Assembly (NCBI GenBank): GCA_020746105.1
Contig: CM036617.1
Location: forward strand, 158,294,912-158,358,911
Length of the DNA stretch: 64,000 nucleotides
Direction of reading: 5' to 3'
Origin: Trogon surrucura
Taxonomy: Eukaryota; Chordata; Aves; Trogoniformes; Trogonidae
Shown here one piece after another: positions 35,497 to 49,500 of the stretch. The notes beneath the pieces are model-generated. The model saw nothing but the letters and a program-made list of their open reading frames with translations. It did not search any database and was not told where the DNA came from. Both the position numbers and the translations under genes were made by a program. Every line of letters begins with the position of its first letter. Within the stretch, counting starts at the first letter, position 1.

Positions 35497-35940
35497 TCAT
35501 AGATTCATAGAATTATAGAGTCATTTAGGTTGGAAAAGACCTTTAAGATCATCAAGTCCGACCATTAACCTAGCAACACCAGGTGCACCATTAAACCATG
35601 TCCCTAAGCACCACATCTACACGTCTTTTGAACACCTCCAAGCATGACAACTCCACCACTTCCTTTGGCAGCCTGTTCCAATGCTGAACAACCCTTTCAG
35701 TGAAGAAGTTTTTCCTAATATCTAATCTAGACCTCCCCTGGTGCAACTTGAGGCCATTTCCTCTCGTCCTATCACTTATTACTTGGGAGAAGAGGCCAGC
35801 CCTCACCTCACTACGACCTTCTTTCAGGTAGCTGTAGAGAGTGATAAGGTTTCCCCTCAGCCTCCTTTTCTCCAGGCTAAATAAAACCTGAACAGTTTCC
35901 TCAGCTGCTCCTCATAAAACTTGTGCTCTAGATCCTTTGC
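35497..35940 (-). mobile_element. CR1 LINE 3' end, - strand
   Basis: Read on +, it starts with the TCATAGAATTATAGAGTCAT repeat, then GGTTGGAAAAGACCTTTAAG, ATCATCAAGTCC, CACTTCCTTTGGCAGCCTGT, CAATGCTGAACAACCCTTTC and TCCAGGCTAAATAA. This is a reverse-oriented CR1 of a subfamily different from the one at 28.4 kb. Confidence 0.92.
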
Positions 35941-38900
35941 CAGCCATCCACAGTGGTGCAAAATTAGCTGTGTTTATTGTACAGATGACAAATTATCAGT
36001 ATTACCAGTCAGTGTGGTAGGGCCTCCACAGTCCCCTGGGAAGGTGAAGTCTCTGCTGCACTAGGTTCTACAGGTGTGTGCAGGAGCGTCCCCTCACATG
36101 TCTACAGCAGAATCGTTTCACTGCTGCAATGCAACATTTGGTGAAATTGTCCACTGTCTCTGCATTCCCACTGTTTTACAAGATATGAATGTGGAGTTGG
36201 GCTTTGGAAATTCCTTTGCTAATGTGCTGAGGTGACAGGGGCCACGCTCCAGTACAAGAAGGATTGGGACCATTGGCTCGATGTCAGCAGTCACTGGGGT
36301 TTGTAAACTGCAGGATAACCCCAAACCTTAAGGTAGAAAGGTGAGTCTCCACAGGCTGCAAAGGCGGCAGGTGAGTGAGACGGAAGGTGTAATATGGCAG
36401 CAATAGTATTTTCTGCATCTTCTCAGCATCTTCTGTGAACCTGATACTGGACCCAGTCAAGACTTGATCTGCACTGATGCTCACTCCAGATGCACACTCA
36501 GGTTGGAGAAGCTGCATGTGTGGACACAAACAAAAGCTGCAGAAGTTAAACTGACTCAGTGGATGATTTGCTGTGCAAAGGTGACTCTTTCCCATCAACG
36601 TGTCTAGGTTTGTGGGGTCTGTGGGGTGTCTGTGATCTCAGACAAGTTGTTGTCCATGAAGATGAACATTAATTTCATGGCCAACTGAATGGTCACTTTT
36701 CAGACGATAATTAAAAAATATACAAAAAAATGCATCTATAGAAAACAACTGCTAGTATGTTTTTATGGTTCATGGCAGTGTTGACAGATTTCAGCACAGA
36801 CAGTGAGTTTATTGATTTTGGCAGCACTCCTTGACCATCAAGAAAGTAGTTATTACGAATTTTTGGCACTGGTTTTTTAAGGGGCGGTTATTTAATATTT
36901 TGACATTCGGTAGTTAAAATAATGAGAAAAGCATGGGACTGCACTTCTTGTGACTTGAGGAATGGTATGACATTGCAGTGTATTGCCCATACCTGCCTAC
37001 ATGGTGGTTGGTGCATGCATCTTAGCTTACAGCTCCAGCAGTTCCTTGCAGTTGCAACAGAATGCGCTCCTAAATGAAAGTCAAGGAGCAATAATTGGAA
37101 ATTTCAAATAGTCTTAGGTAAGATCACAGAAAATAATATAGAACGTACAGAGCTGTGCACTGTGTTTTCTGAGCTATGCATATGTATATGTCATTGAAAG
37201 CTACCAAATGAAATCACACTTCATTACGCTAAATTCTGTAAGAACATGGAAGAATATTTGTCTTCATATTTTACAAAAATGCATTTGTGAGACTGCTACG
37301 TTGCAACTTCTAAAATTGTTTTTATTCTGAAAGTGCCAAACCCCACTAACTTTGAGACTTTTCAAAACAGGATTCAACCTTTTCAATCCAGTTGCAACAT
37401 ATTTTATCTGAATGCACATATTGAAACAAAATGATGACAATAATTATTCCTGGAAGGTATTAAAAAGTTGATCCGTATGCATAAACTGAATTATGCCTCT
37501 GGCAAAAGTACATTACAAGCAAATAGATACGATATAACCACTTCTGACTCCTCTAGCATCTACTAAGATCCTCTAATCCTTTTAAATCACACTGTGAGAT
37601 AGCTTGTCTCTACTTGACTATATGTGCATAAAAATCAGAATATTAAAGAAATTGCCAAGAGTACAAAAGTGATTTCTTGAAAAAAAATAGCAAGGGGTTG
37701 CCAGAAGTGATGGTAGTGAAGGCTGCACAAGCTGGAGGCCCCAGGACTGGCTGTTCAAATGCCTGAGCAACACGGAGAAACCATAGGGGAACTCAGCTGC
37801 CAAGAAGTCTAAAGGCATTTCAACAGCACATTTGTGAAGTGTAATTTTGCAAAGACTTATAAACTGCCCAAATTGGGCAGGTTTTCCTGGGATTAGCAAA
37901 AGATGCAGCCTTGCCATGAAAGCTGCTGCTCTGCCAGACTTGATGTTCTGCTACAAAGAGTAGTTTCCTCTTGGAATAAATGTTATAATGTTCCTTGGAT
38001 ATTAATGTTGTTAAATAACAACAATAACCACACGGAAGCAGCTCTCCAACATGGAAAATCTCAATATTTACACAGAGCAAAGCTAGCTGCGGGGAACATC
38101 AAGGTGCTAGAATAGGAGGCAACCCAGCAGTAGTCCATGTTATATCCTCCACCCACCACGTGGTCATACAAGTGTGTATGTTTTGTTGCTATGCCAGCTA
38201 CAAGTCAGCACTGAGACCTCACTACCCACCTACAACTATGTGCTTCAAGTAAATAATGACAATTTAAAAAAAGCACTAATGGAAAGATGTATTCAAGCAG
38301 GAGTTTCTTGGTTAATACTTCACTGAAAAAGCAGTCAGAGATTGTCACCCACAAAAAAAAAAAGTCTTTCTTTTTTGTTGCCCTCCCCATTGTCTCTTCC
38401 TCCCTAACAAGCAATGAGTGTTGCTGCTCTGGTTCCACACTGATCTCAGGCTGCTGAACTGTGCGAGCAGGACCTCAACACGAAATGGAACTCATGTGAA
38501 TGTTCAGCTGTGGTCATGACAGTGGGAGCTGGGGAAGCCTGTCACAAACGTGGGGAACTATGTGTTTGCCCAGGTTGCTCCAGCCTTTGTTCTCTCTTGG
38601 GTTCAGTTCCCAGCCCATAACATGGGGTCACTACTTTGACTCAGATGAATGCTATGGGGAAAAACACATTCAAGACTGGGAGTAATGAGGAACCATCAAA
38701 ACTAGAGTCACACAGACTGTCAAAGCCTCCTTGTCTCTGTAAAAGTGACTGTGGTGTATAAATGAATGTTACTCTTGTTGCAGGGCTAAAGGACTTGATC
38801 AGAAAAGAAGGATAGTCCCCGTACTTCGAATTTAAATAACATGGTGGTCAGTTTGTGAAGAACAAGGTAAATGACCTAATTTTACTTTTTACCTTTGTTC

Positions 38901-39540
38901 TGTATGAGGTTTACCTAGGGTGCATGCAGCTGCTGGCAGCAAAAGTAGGATGAATTGTGAAGCTCCTGAGCTCACAAATGTCAAATTGTCAAATGTCTTT
39001 GGAGCCTTTCTCTCTAGGACATCCTCCACAAATTATGTCCAGAGTGCCAACTGAATGAAGAAGCAGCGGGATGTTTGGAAATCGTATGCAGATGGACTGA
39101 ACCAAGGAGGAAAACGGGGAGAGAAAGGACAGGCAGCCTAGGTAGGTGATGGAGCATGTGCTTTACTAATCCAGACTGCCTTAAGCTAAAGCAAACAAAG
39201 GAAGTTGGAGAAAGTTACAATGGTTTAGATTTTCTAAATACCACATTTTTTTTTGTTTTATTTTGAAAAAATTTTCCCTTAAGGAATGTCCTTTCATTTT
39301 AATTTGCAGAAGGCTGACAACTCATCCTATTAAATTGTTTTCCTTTTGGTGGAAGGAATTATTTTTCTTTGGCTAATCCAAAGCAATATTCTTCCCACTC
39401 ACATTGATCAACCACCTCCCAGTCTAACTTCCTCACTGTTTCAAGGCATGACCCAGCCCAGTACCTAATGGATGTTTAGAATAAAATTTCGTCGTTGGAC
39501 AGATTTTCCCGTAGTTGTTCTCTTATTATCTTTGCTACAT

Positions 39541-39562
39541 GACCTGATCTGATCTGATCTGA
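39541..39562 (+). repeat. TGATC pentanucleotide repeat, about four units
   Basis: The sequence reads CCTGATCTGATCTGATCTGA, a short perfect tandem array. Confidence 0.8.
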
Positions 39563-39710
39563 CACCAAAGCAGTTTGTGTGCTTTGGGAATACAGCTTTC
39601 TCAAGTGCTCAGATGACATGAAATGGAAATGGTGTCTAAATCAAGCTGCTCAGCACCAAAACATGGTGCTGGAAGGAGATAGGCAAGTCATTGTGACCTG
39701 TCCCCCTTTT

Positions 39711-39775
39711 CACAGAATCACAGAATTTTTGAGGCTGGAAAAGACCTCTGAGATCATCAAGTTCAGCTTTTCTAG
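39711..39775 (-). mobile_element. short CR1 3' fragment, - strand
   Basis: CACAGAATCACAGAATTTTT is followed by GAGGCTGGAAAAGACCTCTG and AGATCATCAAGT, the reverse of the CR1 terminus. Similarity fades after about 65 bp. Confidence 0.8.
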
Positions 39776-42700
39776 AAAACTGTAGATGTTTAGTTGAAAA
39801 GTCTTGTAGAACATCTACTCCAAGCAGCTCAAAAAGCTTCCCAAAGCTCTCAAGACAACCTGGAGGTCTGCAGTAAAAGACCAAGCCCTGCAACTGTTGC
39901 GTGTTATTTGATGGCACCAGGAGAAGAATGAGGGCACCCCACCAAGACGACGAGTCACTGTTGGACAGAGTAAGAGGCAGGGACTGTGAAAGACAACAAC
40001 AGATTTGGTTTAGACTTATGTAAAATGCTTTGTACCAATAAGGACAATTCAGCCCTGGTACAGATTGCTGAGGAAAGTAAGGATCCCACACAGAAAAGTC
40101 TTTAAGAATATCTGTCAAAATGGTTGCTCCACCCTGGGGCTGGATGGTCTTCTGTGGTCCTGTTAGATGCTTTTCCATATTTTTTCTATAGACGACAAAA
40201 CATTTGTTAGCTGTTTCTTTCTCTCCTACCATGATTTATCTACACAAATCAATCCTGAAACAATTTTCAACCCTTTTCTCTGAAACAGCATTCCCTGATT
40301 GTTACACAAAGTGCTCTCATCCCCTAACTGGAGTTAAACAATAACAGCTGGAACATCACCTATCTAAGATCTCATCCACAGGCACAAGAAACCCTCAGAA
40401 GTTACAGGGACCCTGGACTTCTGAAACTGTGGCTTCCAAAGAGTTTAACTGGATCATATCTCCACACTTCTCATCTTTCTAATCAACCTAAACTAGTCGG
40501 GCGGCCACCTTGTCCATTTTGGGAACACATCTGTCCCATCCATGCTCAAACCTATCCCACTGCCCACACGCACATTCTCCAAAAGTTTGCATTGATAAGC
40601 AGTTCTCATAAAGGTGGAAACTCACTGTCATGTCTGATCCAGAGTCTCTCCTTGCTAACAGGCACAAGGTGGATGCACAGGACCCATGAGTGCCGGTGAC
40701 AAGGAAGTGGCTTCAAGAAGAGTTGGACATCCACATGGCAGGTCCTGGAGGTCAAGGGCATAGACATCGGCTGCAGCCCCGAGAGCCTTACCAGAGCATG
40801 ACAGAGTTTTGGTCTTCTGACACCGGTAAAATTAATCACTCTGGTAAAATCAGAGATTCATTTTGTGTATATAGCTGGGAACAGGAAAAGGGGAAAGTAA
40901 ATAGCACTGGATATGTTATGGCTAGCTGTCTTCGTTCCTTTTGATCACTTTAACTGCTTACTTTAGGCTACTAGGGATATTTGTTATATATAAGGATTCA
41001 TGGACTTTCAGTTATGATTTTTTTTTTAAGTTACTAGAATTATATTGAGTATCATTTAAAATTCCAGGATGTTGCTTTCTGGGGAATGAAAACAATACTA
41101 AATATCAAGGTGCCGGGTAAATGCATTGCTCTCTACAATGTGTTCATATAATGCTTCCTTATATTAAAAGATAACACAAACTCACAGAAGAGAAATGTGG
41201 ATAGATAAAGTGAGAAACAAAAGGCTAAATCTAAGCACATACAGAAAAAAAAATTGTAACTTTATTTTACATGTGTTACAAAAGCTGAAATATTTTCAGA
41301 GGAGCAATTTTCCATTGGAGGAGAGAATAACAACAACATCTACACCTTGTTTGGAAGAGGGAAGATTTATTAAAATACTGAAGGCCAAGTAATTTTATTT
41401 CATGAATTGCTAGAAATGCAGAAAGCAACCAACTGTGGACAAGTCCTGAGAACTAGCTCATCTCAGAGCTTGTTCAGAGAAATTAATGTTTTCACAGAAG
41501 GTTCATACCAAACATCACTCTCATTAACTAGCAAAAAACAATTTTTAATTATGATCACTCTAGGTACAGAAAAGAGAAAAAAAAAACGGTGAAAGGAAAG
41601 AAAAAAATCAGGTCATTTTGCACATAAATCTCTTTTGTATAACTCTCTGTCAAGAGTTTTCAATAAGAGGCAGCTTGGAGGGGGGGACTGATCCCAGCAG
41701 GATCGCAGCCTTCAGGAATTTAGACCAAAGTATAGTATTCTCCAGACGTGTGGAAAGTCTCGTTTTAATGCATCATAGTAGTTACAAATAGGCAAGAGCA
41801 TTTGCTGGTAGAATCCTGGGAGTGCTCTTTGGGTTTCCTGCTATAAACAGCAGGCAGTTAAGCAAACTTTAACCCTCCTGGTGAGCTGAAGCGCTGAACT
41901 CAATTGCTTAGAAGGCTGCGAGAGTTCTCTGGCGGAGATTGTTGTGATTTGTCTGAACTCACCGCACAACCTGAAAGAGCTGTGGAAACACAGGTTCAGC
42001 AGATCTTCTGAATCCCTGTGGATTTTCAGAAGGAAAATCTGTCTGGTTTTCTCTAGGAAAGAGGTAAATTGGAAATAAGAGCATTTCTACAACCGGAATA
42101 TTAGTGTCTAATTCACCCCAGAGGCAGACTGAGGCTCACATCTCTCTAAACTTTCTTCTGACACCATGCTGCTCTCCCACATTGAGTGGGATGACTCCCA
42201 AAATCATATCTGAACGACCCAATGCAGAGCATGGGTTCAAAGCCCTCTGGACCTACACATAGAAGGAACATGGAATGTTAAATGTTGGATTTCTCTCAGG
42301 CTTCTCTTTTTTTGCTTTTTCTTACCTGCCTGCCTTGATTTTCAAGATCTAAGGAATTCCACACCAGCGAGCTGTGCCTGTACTGTGCTACCCTTGTGGG
42401 CATGGAGGATTCACCCACTGTCTGCTAGTGTGGTGGGGGCACATCCAGGTCCCTGACCAGGCAGTGGGGCTGACGCAGCCCATGAGCACTAGCTTCCTTG
42501 AAACACAGGCAGTGGCAGAGCCATACCCAGGTTGTTTTCCTGCAAAGCTGCCTGGTGAGACAGTTGACTGAAGCACACTTGGTATGACTGCCGTAGACTG
42601 GCTTCCTCAGCTCAGGAAACACAGGGAAGTCAAGGAAGAGGGAGTTATTTCACAGTGATGCCTGCAAAGAGTGTGATTCATTTATTTATTCTTCTGTGAA

Positions 42701-45700
42701 CACCCTAGCTGGATGACTAAGGCAGATCTGCGGACTGATGACACAAAGCATAGAGACAAATTTCATATGTAGGGGAAAGAAAAAACAAGTTAAAAGCCAT
42801 GTACGGACTGTTGTTTTCCCAAGTTCAGTGGTTTTGCCTTACAGTCTGAGCCTTAGCCAACACCAAGAACATAGCAGAGACTTCCTCGGGAGCTTTTTTT
42901 CCTACCTCTTCCCCTTATCAGAGTGGAGTAATTGAGATTTGCTGCACTTGGGGCTTCCTAAATTAGCAGCACATAAGCTCACTATAGCTTCTGGATCTCT
43001 TAAATGTGAGGGCCAGGGTGTGCTGCTTCTTTTCCTGGTTTTGGTTCAAGCTGCTGGTTTTACTGCACCTTTTCCATCCCTCAGGTAAGACATTTGCACT
43101 TGTAGAAGGGTGGAAATAAAAAGGAAGAAAGCATCAGGTGAAGTAAATCTGCTCTGGTGTCTTGGGCTCCTTCTGAGGATGCAGGAAATTGCCTCCTCTC
43201 TGATGAGAGGATGGGCCTGCAAGGTGGGATGCTGTAGGGATTTCTGAGGAATTGAAAAAAGAGTGGATGAGTGTTGGGGGAAGATGCTTCCTGGTGTTGC
43301 TTAAGACTTCTTTATGAAAAACCTTTCTGTGAGCAGAAATTGTCGAACTACAAAGCACAGTAGGTGTGAAATAACCTGCTACAGGCTAACTGGTTAAACT
43401 GTGGCTGAGTATCAACCTGGTGCTAAGCTAATGCAAAGGACTTAAGTGTTTTGTTCTATTTTGTTAGACCCCAGTGCTATTCCCTGGGAGGCTCTATCTG
43501 TGGTGCAAGTATTGAGTTTAGGCAGTTGTGCACCTCCACATGGAAATGCTCTGCAGAGGGCAGGATTCCCAGCCCATGCTTGTGTGTGCTCATGTGAGCC
43601 TGCAATCATAAATACACTCAGCCTCCTGGCTGAAAAGCTGCAAATATCTCTGGTTTTCAGCCTTCCCCTTGGAGCACTGGAGTTACTTTTTAAAAAAGGT
43701 GCTTTTATTGAATGAGACTCATAAGTATTAAGCCCCGAGCACCATGTGACCTGGGCACTAGACAAATCTTTTTTTGAGTCCTGGGTCACGTAATCTCATG
43801 TGTAGCATACAGGGCAAGGTGGGAAAGTTCTCCTCTTCTCAGCATGTTCTTGTTCCAGGTAGCTGGACAGTATCTCACAGAGATATTGTGTACTGGTCAT
43901 TATGCAAAGCATTAGGTTCAAACTCCAACACCCTTGCGGCTCTTTAATGGCTGTAGCCACAAATTGCAGAGAATGGGCAGGCATAGTTAAAAGCTAATAC
44001 CTTGACTAGTCTTATGCTCTTTGGTTTCCTTGAGTATTTCCTCATTCCTGTAGCATGATAGAGGCTGTAAATGCAGAGGTTAATGCATTTGGCTTAGTAT
44101 GTGGCTTGCAATAGGAGAATATTACTTCTCTCTGTACAAATCTTGAACAGTTCCGTCTCCATAAGCCATCAGCTGTCTTCCTCAGCTTCTCCACCACCAT
44201 TTTTACCCTTTTCCAATCTTGACTCTGCCAGAGGCTGTATTCTGTGGGGCACATCGGGCCTTCATTCCATGCAAAGTCCATAATCTGTCGCAGGGTCAAA
44301 AATTACTGAAACATATGCAATGTTGTTTCCTCATGGTTTCTCCCCCTGCATTAGTTTTTTGTTTGTAATTCTTATGGTCTAGCACAGAGTATCTGTGTTT
44401 CCATCACAAATGCCGTAGGAAAGACATACTTTGCACCCAATGCCCTTTTTAAATGCTGGCAAATAGCTTAGGTGAGTGACCTTTCCCTGGAGGTGGACCA
44501 TGTCAAGGCATCTTTCCTTGGTGGACTTGAAGGAACCAGAAGAGTTGGGACAAGTGTCTGAGCAATCTTTGCAGCGAGTGACCCTCACTGAGTTGTCAAG
44601 TCTGATTGAATTAGCTGTTCAGCCATGTGGCAAAATGAAACTTGGGAGAGGAAAGAGAACCTGGATGCATGTGTTGAGCTGCAAAGAGGATCAAAGGAGG
44701 AGGCAAAGATAGCCACACAGGGCCAGTTACTAGTATCTGTGGAGTACTGGAGCAACTGGGTGAGAGGGAGGTGCAAATCCAACTTTGGTTGGATCTGTAG
44801 TATCTCTGTGCAGCCTGCTGGGCTAGCTGTTTGGTTAAGTGATGCTGTGTGGTTTGCTCTCTCTGCAGTAATAGGCACCAGAAATGCAGAGAAATTGATG
44901 TTCACACATATTGTGATGGAAAGGGCATTTACATAATCTTTTCCAACGCAGATAACTGGTGTTGCATCCAAAAGAAACAGCACAGAGCAGCTCATGTAGC
45001 ATAGGAATGAGCCATTGTATGAGGGTGTAAGTTTAGATCCTCGTTTTGTGGGAGCATTTTCCACTCAGCAGAGACCTGAGTGAGGTCCGGGCTGCAAATG
45101 CCATCCTTCCCAAGAAAAAGTGCATTACGTTTCTCAGCTACTAAGTCCTTTCTCTTGCTCCCTTTCACCCTGATGATTTTCTCATGCAAAGCTGAAAAGT
45201 TCAGTGGGGTGGATGAGCCAGATCCCTTCCAGAAGGCTGTACAGTTTGGTAACTGGATAAGGTGAGACAAGTAGGTTTAAACACCCATAAAGATTTGAAC
45301 CTGACTTCCTGCAATGCCCCCCTCCCTCCAGCTGTACTATCTGAGAGGACTTTTATTGCCTCAGTCTCTTGCACACCCAACAGACCAATTCTGTGAACAC
45401 AGGGGCATGAGCCAAGTAAGTTGGTGGTCTCAGGCTTGGAGAGGTGTAGATTGCCAAGGGAATTCATGACTGCTGATGTGCACTAAATGACATGCCTAGG
45501 AAAAAAAATAAAGTAGAAATCCAGTTATGTGGGTATTTCTAGTATGTTACCTCTTACTTTCCTGCTTTGTTTTTTTTTCCACTCTATATTGGGAGGACTG
45601 TGCTTCATGGGGGACCAGAGAAGTAGTACTGGCCTATTGAATGAGGGTATGGATTTCTGATCCATGACTTAGAAGAATATTTCTGAATGCTGGAGATTCC

Positions 45701-46269
45701 ACTTTGAAGTTTCTCAGGTACTGATCAATGTAGTAAATGAAATGTAAAAGCAATCTTCCCCTCACCCTATAGAAAAGTAATTTGGGACTGTGGTCTCACT
45801 ATTGTGGAAAAGCAGGGAGGAACTGTGCAAAGCATGCTGCCAAATACCTGGTTTGGGCTGTTCTGGACCGCCTGTGGGCATCCATACTGAACGTGTGGGC
45901 TGATAGGGTCACCTTGCTGGGAAACCTCCAGGAGATCTGGGTGCTGCCCTGTAGGTGAAAGCTGAGATACGGTGACATGAGGAGGAAAGCAGTTATCCCA
46001 GAAGACCACAAAGACAAAACATTCTTTGCAAACTTTCCCTAGGTCTGCCGCAACCTGAGAGGACAACACTGGTCAGGTTAATTGGGAAAACAGAAGGTTT
46101 AGGATGAGTTTCCTCACGCTAAGGGTGTGGGGCCTTCATTTTGTGCCTCTATACTGGCATAAACCTTGTGTAAATGGAGTCACTCCTGGTTTGTAGGTAC
46201 TGACGTGTTAGCAGAATCCTATTCGGTGTCCTTAGCACCCTACCGCTTGCATGGCTCTTTTCTTAGACT

Positions 46270-46530
46270 GGTGTTTGGGTTAGAATGGACATTAAAGATC
46301 ATCTAGTTCCAACCTCCCTACCATGGGCAGGGACACCTCCCACTAGCCCAGGTTGCTCAAAGCCCCATCCAGCCTGGCCTTGGACACTTCCATGGAAGGT
46401 GCATCCATGACTTCTCTGGGAAACCTGTTCCAGTGCCTCACCACCCTCAGAATTTCTCCCTAGTATCTAGTTAAAACCTACTTTCTTTCAGTTTAAAAAT
46501 GTTACCCCTTGTCCTATTACTTATGCTTGA
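46270..46530 (-). mobile_element. CR1 LINE 3' end, - strand
   Basis: Read on +: GTTTGGGTTAGAATGGACAT, AAGATCATCTAGTTCCAACC, CCTGGCCTTGGACACTTCCA, ACCTGTTCCAGTGCCTCACC, ATTTCTCCCTAGTATCTAGT and CCCCTTGTCCTATTAC. This is the classic order of a reverse CR1 that lacks the terminal octamer array. Confidence 0.92.
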
Positions 46531-49500
46531 GGTTGCTCTGAGCCATGTTCTAGGTCATCACGAGCTTGTAATTCAGTGTACATTTGTCCCGGCACAGGAT
46601 TATTGTCTTTGTTATGTCCAAGGACCTTGGACTGATCTGAGGTGTCCAGCAGATATCTTTGTAGTCTACAGAGGAAAAACTGAACAGCATCATTGAGTGA
46701 TACTCCCTATACAAGTGCATATGTTTACACACACGTGTCATCTTTCTTTCCAGAGCTTTCTCGACCTCCTTTTTCCATTTGGTTCTGCTTTGCGTTTTAT
46801 TTGCAATGTGTTGTCCCGTTGTGAGTATTGCTCATGCATGTTGAGTTAAGGTTCCCTGAGGAGTCTGTCTGGCACTGAAAAATTAAAATGAACTTTTTTG
46901 TTTTTCACACTCTCAAAGCTCCTTATTATAAGCTAGGGTTTTTGCTCCAGGGTAGTAGGATGTTGGGAAGAGCTGGAATATGGCACAGCTGTGAATCAAT
47001 TAGTATAAAAACTGCACTAGCACTCAACTGCATGCTGATTGCCCCAACCCTAGAGGCAAATATGTTTGCATTTTAGGGCACAGGTGAAACAAGCATGTTG
47101 AATCTCATTCTAACATGTCACTCTTAGGGACTTTCTTCAGCTCAGTGTTTTTCTCTAGAAGTATGAATTGTGTCCTGTTAAGAACTGGGCAAAATACATT
47201 TGGAAACAGCAGCTTCCTTCCTTCCTCTTCCCCAGAAAACAAGAGAACTGTACAGCAAATATCAAACTGATTTATTTCAAAGTTCTTCACTTTGGCAGAT
47301 AGCAACAAGGGGACTTTGCTACTCACAGTGAGCAAGGTGGTATCTCATCTTAAATCTACAGATCAGACACTGTACATGAGGAATCTGAGAGTTTGTCCTC
47401 TGTGCTCACTGCAGAGATCTGAGAGATGTCTTGCACATCCCAGGTGTGTGATTTTTTATTTTTATTTTTTCCCCTTTAAGAACTCCTACAACACTGGCTT
47501 TGCTTCCACTCTTTAATTCGCATACTATGTTGAAGAATCAGCTCTGATTCTGCTTATGAGGTGGTCTTAATTAGTTAAGGAAAACAGCAGCCTTTCTGCT
47601 GCTGAATTCCTTTCCATGTCCCAAGGATATAGTAATGGTTAAATATCCTGCCTCTGGAGGGGAGCAGTTTTGGAGATTTGTTGGATTCAAGAAAATAAAG
47701 AAGTGAGGAAGCCTCACCAGGTGAGGACCCTGCAGTGTGTAACCAAAGGCTTTGTCATTTGTGGCCTCCCATCCTCTCCTACCATTTGCAAAACTGACTT
47801 TCTGTCCTCGGCTATCATTACACTTTGGCCAGGGGAGGTGATATCTCATTTTTACTAGTAGAGTACCTAGCTCTGTGGCACCTAGGCCTTAATGGCAGGC
47901 AAGGATAAAAACTACAGGAAGAACCACCTTCTCTTCCTCTGCGTCCAGTTCTATCTACCCAAAACTGTGTCTTAATTCTTGCTGATGTCTTGGTATGCCC
48001 ACTCACCTTTTCCTCCACAGGACACATCATATACCATTATAAAACCTCTCAATAGCTTTATGATACAAAAAAAAGTGTGATATAAATACAAAGGGCATTC
48101 TTTAATGCAAGACTGTAAAATGATCACAGGGTTTATCCTACTTTGCCTCTTACCACTTTCCCTAATTCCTCTTGCGGGCACCTATGCAGCATCAGGGAAA
48201 GTGAGATGTGTGTCCCTTCTGAAATAAAGCCCTATTCCAGGTATTTAATCTTGAGAAAGATGAAGCTCTGCCTCCCTGTGGGAAAACAAAAGCTAATCAT
48301 GCAGTGCAGGACAGGGGTAATGCCAGCATGTTGCATGATACCTGCTCTTCGTTGCCTTAGCTCTTAAACGGGAGCATGCTCATGCCTGAGGAAGGACCCA
48401 GCTGCTGCAGCTCCAAATCCTCTGCTTTGCTTTAAGCTTGTGTAACAACAAAAGAGAGTGCCTCCTCCTCTGACAGGCAGGTAATCCCATGCTCTAATGT
48501 GCAGCTGTGGCAACTACTCTGCACTTGGGAATGTGAGTGTATTGCCTGGTTTTCTGCTGGCCAGACCAGAGCAACTCTTGGGCTGCAAAAAGAATCTAAA
48601 ATGCCGCATCACTTGTTCCCTTTACCGTAAAGTCACTTCTGCATAGCTGAAGAGAGTTTCTTTGGTCTGGATTTCATTTCACTTTGCAGCCACAAAGGAA
48701 GGGTCACAAACTACTCAGGTTACTTACATTAAAAGTGAGGAGCTTTTCCTGGTAAGTGTTTGGGTCTATTCTTGTCATGTGTGGTTGCAATTGGAGCAGG
48801 AGGTGCTGGAAGCCCCTCTGTCCGTGCCTGACCCCCTCCGGCTGGAACAGGGCTGTATGCACCTCTTCCAAATGTTTCACACCAGGCAGCAAGTTCAAGA
48901 AGCCTCTGAAATTTGCTAGATGCAGACGGCTTGTATGCGGGGCCAGGGGTTTGGGTTTCTTCTGTGTCTTTGTGCAGTTGCCAGCGGAATGCATTTCCCT
49001 GGCCCCCATCTGCACGCCTGCTTATTTTCGCTGCTCCAAACTTTTTCTTTGTAGGGCAAATGGAGAACAATGGGGAGCAATGGTCTGAAACTGAGCAGAG
49101 CACTGTGTGTGAGAAAACTAGGCTAGACATCAGTAGCAGTTTTATAACCAATGGAAACGAGTATAGGAGCATTTGCCCCTGGGAAAAGCCTGAATCTTCT
49201 TTATTGGATTCAAATGAGGCAATGCAAAGGAGGAGGGCTCTATCAAAACTATGGGGTGGGGGGAAGGGGACTTGCTGGCATGACTTGGGCTGGAGGAACT
49301 CTCTCAATCTGTCCTTTCTGTTACCTCGGTACAGACTGAAAGCTCTATTATAGGATATTTCTTGTTAGAGAGGCTTCAGCATATAGTCTTCCTTATTCAC
49401 ATGTACAAGGTCACCTCACTCAGAATTTCAGGCACTGCCTAACTTCTGGGAGAGGGGGGTGTCTGGAAGGAGCCGATAGCTGTGAAGGGGCTGGTGTGAG

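Noticed and set aside
39636-40232. 198-codon open frame on the minus strand
   Set aside because: Part overlaps a CR1 fragment, no domain or splice context is visible, and the sequence looks like unique non-coding DNA.
48729-49353. Overlapping long frames on both strands around 48.7-49.3 kb
   Set aside because: Frames on opposite strands cover the same bases without recognisable protein features. Only the small splice-bounded block is worth noting.
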